From: an uncultured Bacillaceae bacterium | Lineage (GTDB): Bacteria > Bacillota > Bacilli > Bacillales > Pradoshiaceae | DNA: 11,998 nucleotides | Direction of reading: 5' to 3' | Assembly: GCA_904501845.1 (NCBI GenBank) | Contig: CAJGCH010000069.1 | Span: forward strand, 1-11,998 | Part shown: positions 1-6,660 of the stretch, one piece after another | Layout of the letters: every line of letters begins with the position of its first letter | Position numbering within the stretch: position 1 is the first letter of the stretch | The notes under the pieces: model-generated | Seen by the model: only the letters and a program-made list of their open reading frames with translations | Told to the model about the DNA's origin: nothing | Database searches by the model: none | Made by a program: the position numbers and the translations under genes

Positions 1-1020
1 CCGAGAATCATTCAAGCGCTCAAAAATCAGGCTGACCGCGTCTCTTTAACATCTCGTGCCTTTCATAATGATCAGCTCGGGCCTTGGTATGAGAAGATTT
101 GCCAAATCACCGGAAAAGAAAAGGCATTGCCTATGAATACAGGAGCAGAGGCGGTAGAAACAGCCTTCAAGGCGGCAAGAAGATGGGCATATGATGTAAA
201 AGGTGTAGAGGATGGCAAAGCAGAAGTGATTGCCTGTATTGGCAATTTCCACGGAAGAACGATGCTTGCGGTTTCTCTGTCTTCTGAGGAAGAATACAAA
301 CACGGATTTGGTCCGATGCTGCCGGGAATCAAGCTGATTCCATATGGTGATGTCCAGGCACTAGAAGAGGCGATTACCCCTCATACAGCTGCTTTCTTGT
401 TTGAGCCGATCCAAGGAGAGGCTGGTATCAATATTCCCCCAGATGGATTCTTGCGAGAAGCACATGATATTTGCAAGAGGGAAAAGGTCTTATTCATCGC
501 TGATGAAATCCAGGTAGGATTAGGGCGGACAGGAAAGATGTTTGCCTGCGACTGGGAAGATGTCGTTCCTGATATTTATATACTGGGAAAAGCTCTGGGG
601 GGAGGAGTGTTTCCGATTTCCTGCATTGCGGCTGACCATGACATTTTAGATGTTTTTAACCCGGGGTCCCACGGATCGACCTTTGGGGGGAACCCGCTCG
701 CTTGTGCCGTATCCTGTGAAGCGCTCGATGTAATTGTTGACGAACAGCTCGCAGACAGATCACAGCAGCTGGGAGCTTATTTCCGGGAGGAGCTTGGAAA
801 GATTAACAATCCAGTCATCAAGGAAGTGCGAGGCAAAGGGTTATTTATCGGAATGGAATTAAAAGGTGAAGCCCGTCCTTATTGTGAGAGATTGCAGGAA
901 GAAGGATTATTATGCAAGGAAACGCATGATACGGTGATACGATTTGCTCCGCCGCTCATCATTTCGCGGGAAGATCTTGATTGGGCGATCGGTAAAATCA
1001 AACAGGTTTTCTCCGAATAA
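1..1020 (+). CDS. rocD: Ornithine aminotransferase, 5' end missing
   Basis: This PLP enzyme transfers the delta-amino group of ornithine to 2-oxoglutarate, giving glutamate semialdehyde and glutamate, in cytosolic arginine/ornithine catabolism. The frame is open from base 1 and ends with TAA at 1018-1020, giving 339 residues. The family is about 400 long, so roughly 60 N-terminal residues lie left of the window. Visible class III aminotransferase landmarks are MNTGAEAVE (cofactor phosphate contact), NFHGRT, FEPIQGEAGI, the LFIADEIQ strand with its PLP-ring aspartate, and ILGKALGGGVFPIS, whose lysine (codon 589-591) forms the Schiff base. GSTFGGNPLACA follows. The sequence agrees closely with Bacillus RocD as I remember it, including the C-terminal stretch on substrate specificity (ARPYCERL, CKETHDTVIRFAPPL). 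A 4-aminobutyrate or acetylornithine aminotransferase is less likely. The promoter and any RocR/SigL control would lie outside the window. Confidence 0.95.
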   Translation, partial: PRIIQALKNQADRVSLTSRAFHNDQLGPWYEKICQITGKEKALPMNTGAEAVETAFKAARRWAYDVKGVEDGKAEVIACIGNFHGRTMLAVSLSSEEEYKHGFGPMLPGIKLIPYGDVQALEEAITPHTAAFLFEPIQGEAGINIPPDGFLREAHDICKREKVLFIADEIQVGLGRTGKMFACDWEDVVPDIYILGKALGGGVFPISCIAADHDILDVFNPGSHGSTFGGNPLACAVSCEALDVIVDEQLADRSQQLGAYFREELGKINNPVIKEVRGKGLFIGMELKGEARPYCERLQEEGLLCKETHDTVIRFAPPLIISREDLDWAIGKIKQVFSE

Positions 1021-1024
1021 GAAA

Positions 1025-1062
1025 AATGAAGCCCATCCGTATAGGCGAATGGGCTTTCATTT
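1025..1062. terminator. Bidirectional terminator between rocD and yuzA
   Basis: The arms AATGAAGCCCAT and ATGGGCTTTCATT pair, with one extra base, around a CCG-TATA-GGC loop. On the minus strand the stem runs into TTCATTTTTC. On the plus strand it runs into TTTCATTTGTT. The two flanking genes converge here, so one hairpin can end both transcripts. Confidence 0.8.
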
Positions 1063-1083
1063 GTTAAAGGAGCATCACTGTAT

Positions 1084-1311
1084 TTAGGATGCCTGCTGTG
1101 TGCTGGCTGCTTCACTCGGCTTAAAGAGGAGGCCAAGATTAATTAGTCCGGCAATCCCAACGAGGGCATAAATGACACGGGCGAATCCGCCGGCCTGGCT
1201 TCCTCCGCCAAATACGGTTGCCACTAAATCAAATTGGAAAAATCCAATTAGTCCCCAGTTGATTGCACCGATAATCGTCAATACTAGTGCAGTACGTTGA
1301 ATCCAACTCAT
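1084..1311 (-). CDS. yuzA: DUF378 family small membrane protein (YuzA-like)
   Basis: A 75-residue protein with two hydrophobic segments (about residues 6-26 and 45-63). It carries the GAINWGLIG motif at 15-23, which is characteristic of DUF378 proteins. A short Gly-rich loop (FGGGSQAGG) joins the segments, and the tail is polar with many Ser and Ala. It should sit in the cytoplasmic membrane; its biochemical role is unknown. The start at 1311 is chosen because AAGGAGG lies 6-7 bases upstream. The frame stays open further upstream (to 1377), but that extension has no ribosome binding site and is hydrophilic. B. subtilis has yuzA near yugJ, yugK and pgi, which matches the neighbours here. It is transcribed towards rocD and divergently from yugJ. 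Confidence 0.85.
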   Translation of the reverse strand: MSWIQRTALVLTIIGAINWGLIGFFQFDLVATVFGGGSQAGGFARVIYALVGIAGLINLGLLFKPSEAASTQQAS

Positions 1312-1410
1312 TTCAATTCCTCCTTGAAGGTGAATCTTACATTCATAGAATGGATTATCTTGCTGAAACTTATGCATGTTTTATGTTTCTTTCTATTGCT
1401 AAAGAGGAAT

Positions 1411-1419
1411 TGATACAAT
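1411..1419 (+). promoter_or_regulatory. Extended -10 promoter for yugJ (candidate)
   Basis: TGATACAAT has a TGn extension and a TACAAT -10 hexamer (1414-1419), placed about 60 bases before the yugJ start. The expected -35 position (near 1391-1396, TTCTAT) matches consensus poorly, so this would be an extended -10 type of housekeeping promoter. It lies in the gap that divides yugJ from the divergent yuzA. Confidence 0.45.
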
Positions 1420-1476
1420 AAATAAAATGGCTGTTTGATTCTTATTTTCGGCAGTCTAGATAAAAGGAGTGTCATG

Positions 1477-2640
1477 ATGCAGAATTTTGCTTTTTATAAT
1501 CCGACAAGGCTTGTTTTTGGGAAAGATACGGTTGAGCAGCTAACTGACTTGATTCCAGCAAAAGCGGAACGAATCCTCTTAGTTTATGGAGGGGGCAGCA
1601 TTAAGAAAAACGGTTTATACGACCGTGTCATTGCCCAGATTGAAAAGAGAAATCTTGTCTATCACGAATTACAAGGCGTTGAACCGAACCCTCGACTTAG
1701 TACGGTTCAGAGGGGCGTGGAAATTTGTAAAAATGAAGGAATCGATTTCCTCCTAGCTATTGGAGGAGGAAGCGTCATTGACTGTACGAAGGCGATTGCG
1801 GCTGGTGCTCTATATGAAGGAGATGCATGGGATCTGATTACGAAGAAGGCTCCTGTTGAAGCCGCCCTTCCATTTGGGACCATCCTGACGCTTGCCGCGA
1901 CTGGTTCAGAGATGAACTCAGGCAGTGTCATTACGAATTGGGAGACAAAGGAGAAATATGGCTGGGGTTCTCCATATACATATCCTCAATTCTCCATCCT
2001 GGATCCTGTTAACACGTTTACTGTGCCAAAGAATCAGACGATTTATGGGATTGTTGATATGATGTCCCATGTGCTAGAGACTTATTTCAATCATAATGAG
2101 AATACTCCGCTTCAGGATAGGATGTGTGAATCTGTTTTGAAGACAGTGAAGGACGCTGCCCCTAAATTGCTCCAGGATTTAGAGAACTATGAATTGAGGG
2201 AAACGATTCTCTACTGCGGCACCGTGGCGCTAAATGGCACCTTGAGTGTAGGAATTCGTGGTGATTGGGCTACTCATAATATTGAGCATGCGGTGTCGGC
2301 TGTATATGATATCCCGCATGCGGGAGGGCTTGCGATTCTCTTCCCGAACTGGATGGAGCACTGTATGCATGAAAATCTCCAAAAATTCGTCCGCTTAGGC
2401 GTTGAAGTGTTTGATGTAGACCCTGCCGGCAAATCGGACGAGGAGATTGCCAAGGATTGTATTCGTAATATTCGTTATTTCTGGACAAGTCTTGGTGCGC
2501 CATCACGACTGGCTGATTATGAGATAGATGACCGCAATTTAGAGCTGATGGCAGATAAAGCGATGGCAAATGGCGAATTTGGCCATTTTAAGAAGTTGAA
2601 TAAAGACGATGTCTTGGCAATTTTGCGTGCGTCTCTGTAA
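1477..2640 (+). CDS. yugJ: Iron-containing alcohol dehydrogenase (YugJ, butanol dehydrogenase-like)
   Basis: A cytosolic group III metal-dependent alcohol dehydrogenase of 387 residues, the family's normal length. It should reduce aldehydes with NAD(P)H; the natural substrate is unknown. The nucleotide-binding region includes VYGGGSIKKNG (37-45) and GGGSVIDCTKAIAAG (96-110). Four metal ligands can be assigned: Asp194 and His198 in GIVDMMSHVLE, His267 in DWATHNIEHA, and His281 in DIPHAGGLA. These positions are the same as in the YqhD/BDH family. AAAAGGAG at 1463-1469 is 7 bases before ATG 1477. ATG 1474 directly precedes it in frame and is possible, but its spacing is only 4. The frame extends upstream to 1435 without an SD. 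Two paralogues (yugJ, yugK) exist in B. subtilis; only one is seen here, and length and sequence favour YugJ. Confidence 0.92.
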   Translation: MQNFAFYNPTRLVFGKDTVEQLTDLIPAKAERILLVYGGGSIKKNGLYDRVIAQIEKRNLVYHELQGVEPNPRLSTVQRGVEICKNEGIDFLLAIGGGSVIDCTKAIAAGALYEGDAWDLITKKAPVEAALPFGTILTLAATGSEMNSGSVITNWETKEKYGWGSPYTYPQFSILDPVNTFTVPKNQTIYGIVDMMSHVLETYFNHNENTPLQDRMCESVLKTVKDAAPKLLQDLENYELRETILYCGTVALNGTLSVGIRGDWATHNIEHAVSAVYDIPHAGGLAILFPNWMEHCMHENLQKFVRLGVEVFDVDPAGKSDEEIAKDCIRNIRYFWTSLGAPSRLADYEIDDRNLELMADKAMANGEFGHFKKLNKDDVLAILRASL

Positions 2641-2650
2641 GAGTGGACCA

Positions 2651-2688
2651 AACAGGAGAAAGACAGAGATGTTTTCTCCTGTCTTTTC
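2651..2688 (+). terminator. Terminator after yugJ
   Basis: ACAGGAGAAA pairs perfectly with TTTCTCCTGT (10 bp, loop of 10-11 bases). The stem is followed by CTTTTCTATT. It starts 11 bases after the yugJ stop codon and separates yugJ from pgi. Confidence 0.85.
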
Positions 2689-2727
2689 TATTGTAAGTGT
2701 TATCTCCCTTTTTTGTACGTCCCTAAC

Positions 2728-2756
2728 TTGATTATCAGAATTGGATTCTGTAAAGT
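2728..2756 (+). promoter_or_regulatory. Sigma-A-type promoter for pgi (candidate)
   Basis: TTGATT (2728-2733) and TAAAGT (2751-2756) are separated by exactly 17 bp. They lie after the yugJ terminator and about 33 bases before the pgi start. Each hexamer has two mismatches to consensus, so this is a prediction only. Confidence 0.5.
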
Positions 2757-2788
2757 ATTTTATGAGTAAACTAAATGGAGGCCTAGCA

Positions 2789-4141
2789 ATGACTCATATT
2801 AAATTTGATTATTCCAAGGCATTATCTTTTTTCCAAGAACATGAAGTATCTTATTTGAAAGATACTGTAAAACAGCTGCATCACACGATCCATGAGAAGA
2901 CAGGTGCCGGCAGTGATTATATCGGCTGGTTATCCTTGCCTTCTGATTATGATAAAGAAGAGTTCTCGCGCATCAAGAAAGCGGCCGAGAAAATCAAAAA
3001 TGATTCTGACATCCTTTTGGTAATCGGAATTGGAGGGTCTTACCTCGGTGCGAGAGCGGCCATCGAAATGCTTCAGCACAGCTTCTATAACCTGCTTCCT
3101 AAAGAAAAGCGCAATGCCCCGCAAATCATTTTCGCAGGGAACAACATTAGTTCTACATATATGAGAGATATTATGGATTTACTGGAAGACAAAGATTTCT
3201 CCATCAATGTCATTTCTAAATCTGGTACAACAACTGAGCCGGCTATTGCCTTCCGCATCTTCCGCAAAGTATTAGAAGAAAAGTACGGAAAAGAAGAGGC
3301 GAAAAAGCGTATATATGCGACAACGGATAAAGCGCGCGGCGCATTAAAAACAGTGGCGGATGAAGAAGGCTTTGAAACATTCGTCATTCCTGATGACGTA
3401 GGCGGAAGATACTCTGTATTAACAGCTGTCGGATTGCTTCCAATCGCGGCTAGCGGTGCAGATATTGATGCTATCATGAAGGGGGCACAGCAGGCAGAGA
3501 AGGATTATTCTCAGTCAGAGCTTGAGAACAATGAGGCTTATCAATATGCTGCTGTTCGCAATCTGCTCTACCGTAAAGGCAAAACAATTGAAATGCTCAT
3601 CAACTATGAGCCATCTCTGCAATACTTCTCTGAATGGTGGAAGCAGTTATTCGGTGAAAGTGAAGGGAAAGATCAAAAAGGGGTATATCCATCTTCAGCG
3701 AACTTTTCAACGGATCTCCATTCCTTAGGACAATATGTGCAAGAAGGACGCCGTGACATCTTCGAGACGGTCATCAAGGTTGAATCCCCTCGTCATGAAT
3801 TGATTCTTGAAGAGGCGGATAATGACCTGGATAATCTTAATTATTTGGCGGGCCAAACCGTTGATTTCGTCAATAACAAGGCATTTGAAGGTACATTGCT
3901 AGCCCATACAGATGGCGGAGTGCCAAACCTTGTCGTCAGCATTCCAGCCTTGGATGAATACACATTCGGCTATTTAGTTTATTTCTTCGAGAAAGCATGC
4001 GCTATGAGCTGCTACTTAATGGGCGTAAACCCGTTCGACCAGCCTGGTGTTGAAGCCTACAAAGTAAATATGTTCGCTTTATTGGGCAAAAAAGGCTTTG
4101 AAGAGAAAAAAGCAGAGCTTGAAAAACGTCTGGAAAGATAA
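2789..4141 (+). CDS. pgi: Glucose-6-phosphate isomerase
   Basis: Interconverts glucose 6-phosphate and fructose 6-phosphate in glycolysis and gluconeogenesis, in the cytosol. The protein has 450 residues, the length of the short Firmicute form. Landmarks in order are the SIS sugar-phosphate loop GIGGSYLGARA (80-90), SKSGTTTEPA (143-152), the signature VGGRYSVLTAVGLLPIA (204-220), FGESEGKDQKG with the catalytic base Glu290, His311 (ring opening), and the C-terminal signature FDQPGVEAYK ending in Lys425. These agree with the known residues of the Geobacillus stearothermophilus enzyme. Start at ATG 2789 is set by GGAGG at 2777-2781; an upstream in-frame TTG at 2741 lies inside the promoter and is rejected. 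It is a monocistronic unit between two terminators. The position between a yugJ-type dehydrogenase and yugN matches B. subtilis. Confidence 0.97.
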   Translation: MTHIKFDYSKALSFFQEHEVSYLKDTVKQLHHTIHEKTGAGSDYIGWLSLPSDYDKEEFSRIKKAAEKIKNDSDILLVIGIGGSYLGARAAIEMLQHSFYNLLPKEKRNAPQIIFAGNNISSTYMRDIMDLLEDKDFSINVISKSGTTTEPAIAFRIFRKVLEEKYGKEEAKKRIYATTDKARGALKTVADEEGFETFVIPDDVGGRYSVLTAVGLLPIAASGADIDAIMKGAQQAEKDYSQSELENNEAYQYAAVRNLLYRKGKTIEMLINYEPSLQYFSEWWKQLFGESEGKDQKGVYPSSANFSTDLHSLGQYVQEGRRDIFETVIKVESPRHELILEEADNDLDNLNYLAGQTVDFVNNKAFEGTLLAHTDGGVPNLVVSIPALDEYTFGYLVYFFEKACAMSCYLMGVNPFDQPGVEAYKVNMFALLGKKGFEEKKAELEKRLER

Positions 4142-4153
4142 TCATCCGTGCGA

Positions 4154-4218
4154 ATAAAAAAAATTAAGGGACAGAACAAAATGCTATCCGGGCATTTTGT
4201 CTTGTCCCTATTTTTTTG
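4154..4218. terminator. Bidirectional terminator between pgi and yugN
   Basis: Arms 4167-4184 and 4192-4209 form an 18-bp stem with one two-base mismatch (AGGGACA..ACAAAATGC with GCATTTTGT..TGTCCCT). A run of T (4211-4217) follows on the plus strand and ends pgi transcripts. A run of A (4156-4163) lies on the other side, so on the minus strand the stem is followed by TTAATTTTTTTTATT. It can therefore also stop transcripts arriving from the germination operon, which has no terminator of its own. Confidence 0.88.
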
Positions 4219-4230
4219 CTGAAATATATA
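4202..4230 (+). promoter_or_regulatory. Sigma-A-type promoter for yugN (candidate)
   Basis: TTGTCC (4202-4207) and TATATA (4225-4230) are 17 bp apart. The -35 lies inside the descending arm of the pgi terminator. The start of transcription would be near 4237, leaving a leader of roughly 145 bases before yugN. Confidence 0.45.
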
Positions 4231-4323
4231 TGGTAAATGTAAGACAGGTCTAATGAAGCTCCTGCAAGCCTATGTCTCATGCGGATGAATGGTGTCCTGG
4301 ATATCACCATAGTTTTTACCATA
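4229..4323 (+). other. Nested inverted repeats in the yugN leader
   Basis: Three nested helices can be drawn. P1 pairs 4229-4237 (TATGGTAAA) with 4315-4323 (TTTACCATA), a perfect 9 bp. P2 pairs AGACAGG (4242-4248) with CC-TA-TGTCT (4269-4277) around a two-base bulge. P3 pairs ATGGTG (4289-4294) with CACCAT (4305-4310) and is followed by AGTTTTT. Together they resemble a three-way junction. The predicted yugN promoter has its -10 over the 5' strand of P1; if transcription starts near 4237, P1 cannot form. No known riboswitch family is recognised. Confidence 0.25.
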
Positions 4324-4383
4324 CATACCTTAGGTCAGGTGGAGGACGATATGAATATAGACAAACATCCAGGAGGGCTAAAC

Positions 4384-4749
4384 ATGATTATTCTTCCGTC
4401 AAGATTAAAAAATACCGTCATTGCCTATATGCATGCACGCAGCCAGCTTAGCTCAAGGGGATATATCGTAGGCGGAAACTGGGATTATGATATGGGCTAT
4501 TTTGATTATGTTCTCGATGATTCAACAAGGACCAATTATTTGCGTATTCCCTTCTATGCCTGCAAAGGGTCAATTGAAGACAAAAACGGGGTTATCAGAA
4601 TGGGAAATCCCTATCTTTTATCAGGGTATGACAAGATGGGACTTGCTTGTTCCCTTTTGGAGGAGGATGAACAGGGGATGCCGGCAAGCTCTATAGATAA
4701 GGGGATTAAGTTGCTTATGCAAGCGGAAGAAGCCCTCTTAGGAAGCTAA
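4384..4749 (+). CDS. yugN: YugN-like family protein
   Basis: A 121-residue soluble protein of unknown function. The family core is clear: an N-terminal helix (IILPSRLKNTVIAYM), then YIVGGNWDYDMGYFDY (27-42), YLRIPFYACKGSIED (52-66) and the C-terminal IDKGIKLLMQAEEALL (104-119). The middle (81-103) looks shorter than in relatives I remember, so a small internal deletion is possible. The start at 4384 follows AGGAGGG at 4371-4377 and gives the usual MI-LPS beginning. An in-frame ATG at 4351 also has a GGAGG (4341-4345) 5 bases upstream and would add 11 residues (MNIDKHPGGLN); it may be an alternative start. The stop codon (4747-4749) overlaps the stop of the convergent channel gene by 3 bases, with no terminator between them. 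Confidence 0.82.
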   Translation: MIILPSRLKNTVIAYMHARSQLSSRGYIVGGNWDYDMGYFDYVLDDSTRTNYLRIPFYACKGSIEDKNGVIRMGNPYLLSGYDKMGLACSLLEEDEQGMPASSIDKGIKLLMQAEEALLGS

Positions 4750-5549
4750 GGGACCTCAATATTATTCGTTATCACGTTGATGAAGGCCAGACCTACTATA
4801 TCATTAGTTTTGATGATAGCTGACGCGCCAGCCCGTAGTGCATTCTGCATCTGCTCTGGTGTTAGAATCTCGCTAATGCAATAAGCGGAATGATGAACCC
4901 CTTTGACTGCTAATAAAGAAGTGATGACATACATATCTGAATCTTTCTCTGACTTAGTTGGATCTGCGGTGATGACCGCAAGCTTGGATTTGGTTACATT
5001 GGCTTTAATCCAGCTTCCCTCCATTGTGCTGTCACCACGAATAAAAAAAACATTCGATTGGGGTATGGGATGTTCTTTAAGGGTTCCATCCATAATGACA
5101 ATCGGTATTTGTGAATTCTCATGTAAGGTATGGATAATTTTTTTCGTACGTTCGTTATATCCGATTAAAATGATATGGCCGCTTCCTCTATAGGTTTCAG
5201 TTCCAAGGGTAAAGGCTGTTTGTGTTCGGATCACATGGGAGGCTATGGAGGTGAAATAGTATGCCACAAATCCGCCTCCAAATAAAATAGCAAAGCAGGC
5301 AATCGCTTTTCCTATAAAGCTCTCCGGAACGATGTCACCATATCCGACCGTTGACATCGTTTGGACAGCCCACCAGATACCTTCCCCGATAGAAGAAAAG
5401 GTGTTAGGTTCAAGCAAATGTATCAGAAAACCAAAGAAGATAACTAAAAGGAGAACAACGATGATAAGCCTGATTATGATATGAAGCTTATTAAACAAAT
5501 AATGAATTGTTCCCAATGCGGTCATCTCCTGTCTGCAGTTGCCTGTCAT
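4746..5549 (-). CDS. yugO: Two-TM potassium channel with RCK-like domain (YugO-like), fourth gene of a germination operon
   Basis: A 267-residue K+ channel subunit expected to form a tetramer in the membrane. TM1 spans about 24-46, the pore helix about 54-66, the selectivity filter is TVGYGD at 67-72, and TM2 spans about 78-101. A Rossmann-type RCK domain follows from about 124: GHIILIGYNERTKK (strand 1 and turn), VIMDG with Asp154 at the end of strand 2, IRGDSTMEGSW (170-180) and LAVITAD (190-196). The sequence resembles Bacillus YugO, but that protein is about 330 residues, so roughly 60 C-terminal residues are absent here. The ATG at 5549 overlaps the TAA of the upstream lipoprotein gene by one base (TAATG), and no clear SD precedes it, so it probably depends on translational coupling. 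It is the last gene of the germination operon and has no terminator before yugN. A role in K+ flux in forespore or spore is inferred from context. Confidence 0.85.
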   Translation of the reverse strand: MTGNCRQEMTALGTIHYLFNKLHIIIRLIIVVLLLVIFFGFLIHLLEPNTFSSIGEGIWWAVQTMSTVGYGDIVPESFIGKAIACFAILFGGGFVAYYFTSIASHVIRTQTAFTLGTETYRGSGHIILIGYNERTKKIIHTLHENSQIPIVIMDGTLKEHPIPQSNVFFIRGDSTMEGSWIKANVTKSKLAVITADPTKSEKDSDMYVITSLLAVKGVHHSAYCISEILTPEQMQNALRAGASAIIKTNDIVGLAFINVITNNIEVP

Positions 5550-6655
5550 TAGTATAAGACACCATTGCTAATGATAGAAACCTTCACTTTTGGCACAATC
5601 TTAATATCTTTAAAATCCTTATCCCAATCATAGCCCTTAAATTTTTCTGGATTCTTAATCATCATAATATGGCCGAGACCTAAAGCGTCACAATTGCTTT
5701 CATTCAAAGTTTTCGTCACATCCTCAGCCATTTCTGTCATGCTATTAGATAAAAAGTCGGTTAATTTATCCACATCTCTTTTGTTTAGAATCCCCTTTGT
5801 ATATTCTGATATGAATACATTGAGCTTTAAATCAATCGTATAAACCGGCTGGCCGGACTCCCATTTTAACTTAATTTTCGATTTTGATTTGTTTGTGATA
5901 ATCGTAATCTTTTTATTGAGGGTATTCTTTGCTCCCTTATCATCTAATGAGAATTGTGCGGTTTTTCCGCCTTTATTCATCATCAGAAGCAAGAGGGAAG
6001 CTTTTTGACCTAATAACTGTTTGCCTGTACTTTTCCGTTCATTAAACAGAGCAAGTCCTTTGATTTTCATATTCCCGTTGTTTTCTTCAAGGTAAGGGAG
6101 GATTATATCTTGGCCTGGGTTAAACATTATGGGAAGCAAGGTACCTACAGTTAATTTAGGGACTATGGATTCTTTTTCACCGCTTACGAGCAGCTCGTTG
6201 ATGGCATCGGTGATTAAATTACCTTGGATATAGCCATTCTTGAGAAAATCCACTGCCTTACCTTTTGTAATAATGACTTTCGTATTAATATTGCTTCGCG
6301 CTTCGCGAAAATATAGATCGAAAAGCGGATAAACATCCCTTTTGACCAATTCTTCCCCCATTAAGATAACCCTCAGTTTATTCATGGAGTATGTACCTGG
6401 CGTTATTTCATTCATAGCAGCACGCACATCAAGAGGGGTCGTGCCAATTACCTCATAGGTATTATTAAAAGGTTCTGTCTGACCGTTGCCTGTAGGCTTA
6501 AGTGAACGAACAATGGACATCGATTTTATTTTTTTGCCGGCAGCATCGTATCCTACGCTGAATGCGAGACTTTGCTGTTTAAGGAAATTTTGATCCCAGC
6601 ATCCGGCCGTTGTGATCAAAAGCGAACAAAGGCATAGGACTTTTAATAGCTTCAT
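5549..6655 (-). CDS. Germinant receptor C subunit, Ger(x)C-family lipoprotein
   Basis: The C subunit of a GerA-type nutrient germinant receptor, anchored as a lipoprotein on the outer face of the inner spore membrane. It has 368 residues, the usual size. A positive, hydrophobic signal peptide (MKLLKVLCLCSLLITTAGC) ends in a lipobox with Cys19, followed by WDQ as in this family. The N-terminal region contains the typical SFSVGYD-like and ITPGTYSMNKLRVILMGEEL (about 87-106) segments, and the C-terminal Spore_GerAC domain fills the rest. The ATG at 6655 is preferred because AGGTG precedes it by 6 bases. A GTG at 6664 is also in frame and overlaps the B-subunit stop (GTGA), but it sits on top of that SD. 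The gene ends in TAATG shared with the potassium channel gene. Which Ger paralogue this is (GerA, GerB, GerK or other) cannot be said. Confidence 0.9.
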   Translation of the reverse strand: MKLLKVLCLCSLLITTAGCWDQNFLKQQSLAFSVGYDAAGKKIKSMSIVRSLKPTGNGQTEPFNNTYEVIGTTPLDVRAAMNEITPGTYSMNKLRVILMGEELVKRDVYPLFDLYFREARSNINTKVIITKGKAVDFLKNGYIQGNLITDAINELLVSGEKESIVPKLTVGTLLPIMFNPGQDIILPYLEENNGNMKIKGLALFNERKSTGKQLLGQKASLLLLMMNKGGKTAQFSLDDKGAKNTLNKKITIITNKSKSKIKLKWESGQPVYTIDLKLNVFISEYTKGILNKRDVDKLTDFLSNSMTEMAEDVTKTLNESNCDALGLGHIMMIKNPEKFKGYDWDKDFKDIKIVPKVKVSIISNGVLY

Positions 6656-6660
6656 GACTT

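Noticed and set aside
1312..1377. A longer yuzA reading frame starting at 1377.
   Set aside because: The added residues are hydrophilic and unlike the family, and the AAGGAGG signal belongs to the ATG at 1311.
2312..2325. PHAGG in YugJ instead of the PHGAG seen in many iron alcohol dehydrogenases, considered as a damaged metal site.
   Set aside because: All four ligand residues are present, and YugJ proteins as I remember them carry the same PHAGG form.
2270..2569. Open frame of 99 codons antisense to yugJ.
   Set aside because: It lies wholly within a strongly conserved enzyme gene, with no ribosome binding site and no recognisable protein pattern.
3085..3477. Open frame of 130 codons antisense to pgi.
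   Set aside because: It is opposite the conserved pgi coding region and its composition is that of a reverse-strand shadow.
4289..4317. ATGGTG/CACCAT hairpin followed by T5, considered as an independent terminator.
   Set aside because: A 6-bp stem with a 10-base loop is too weak to call on its own; it is described only as part of the possible leader structure.
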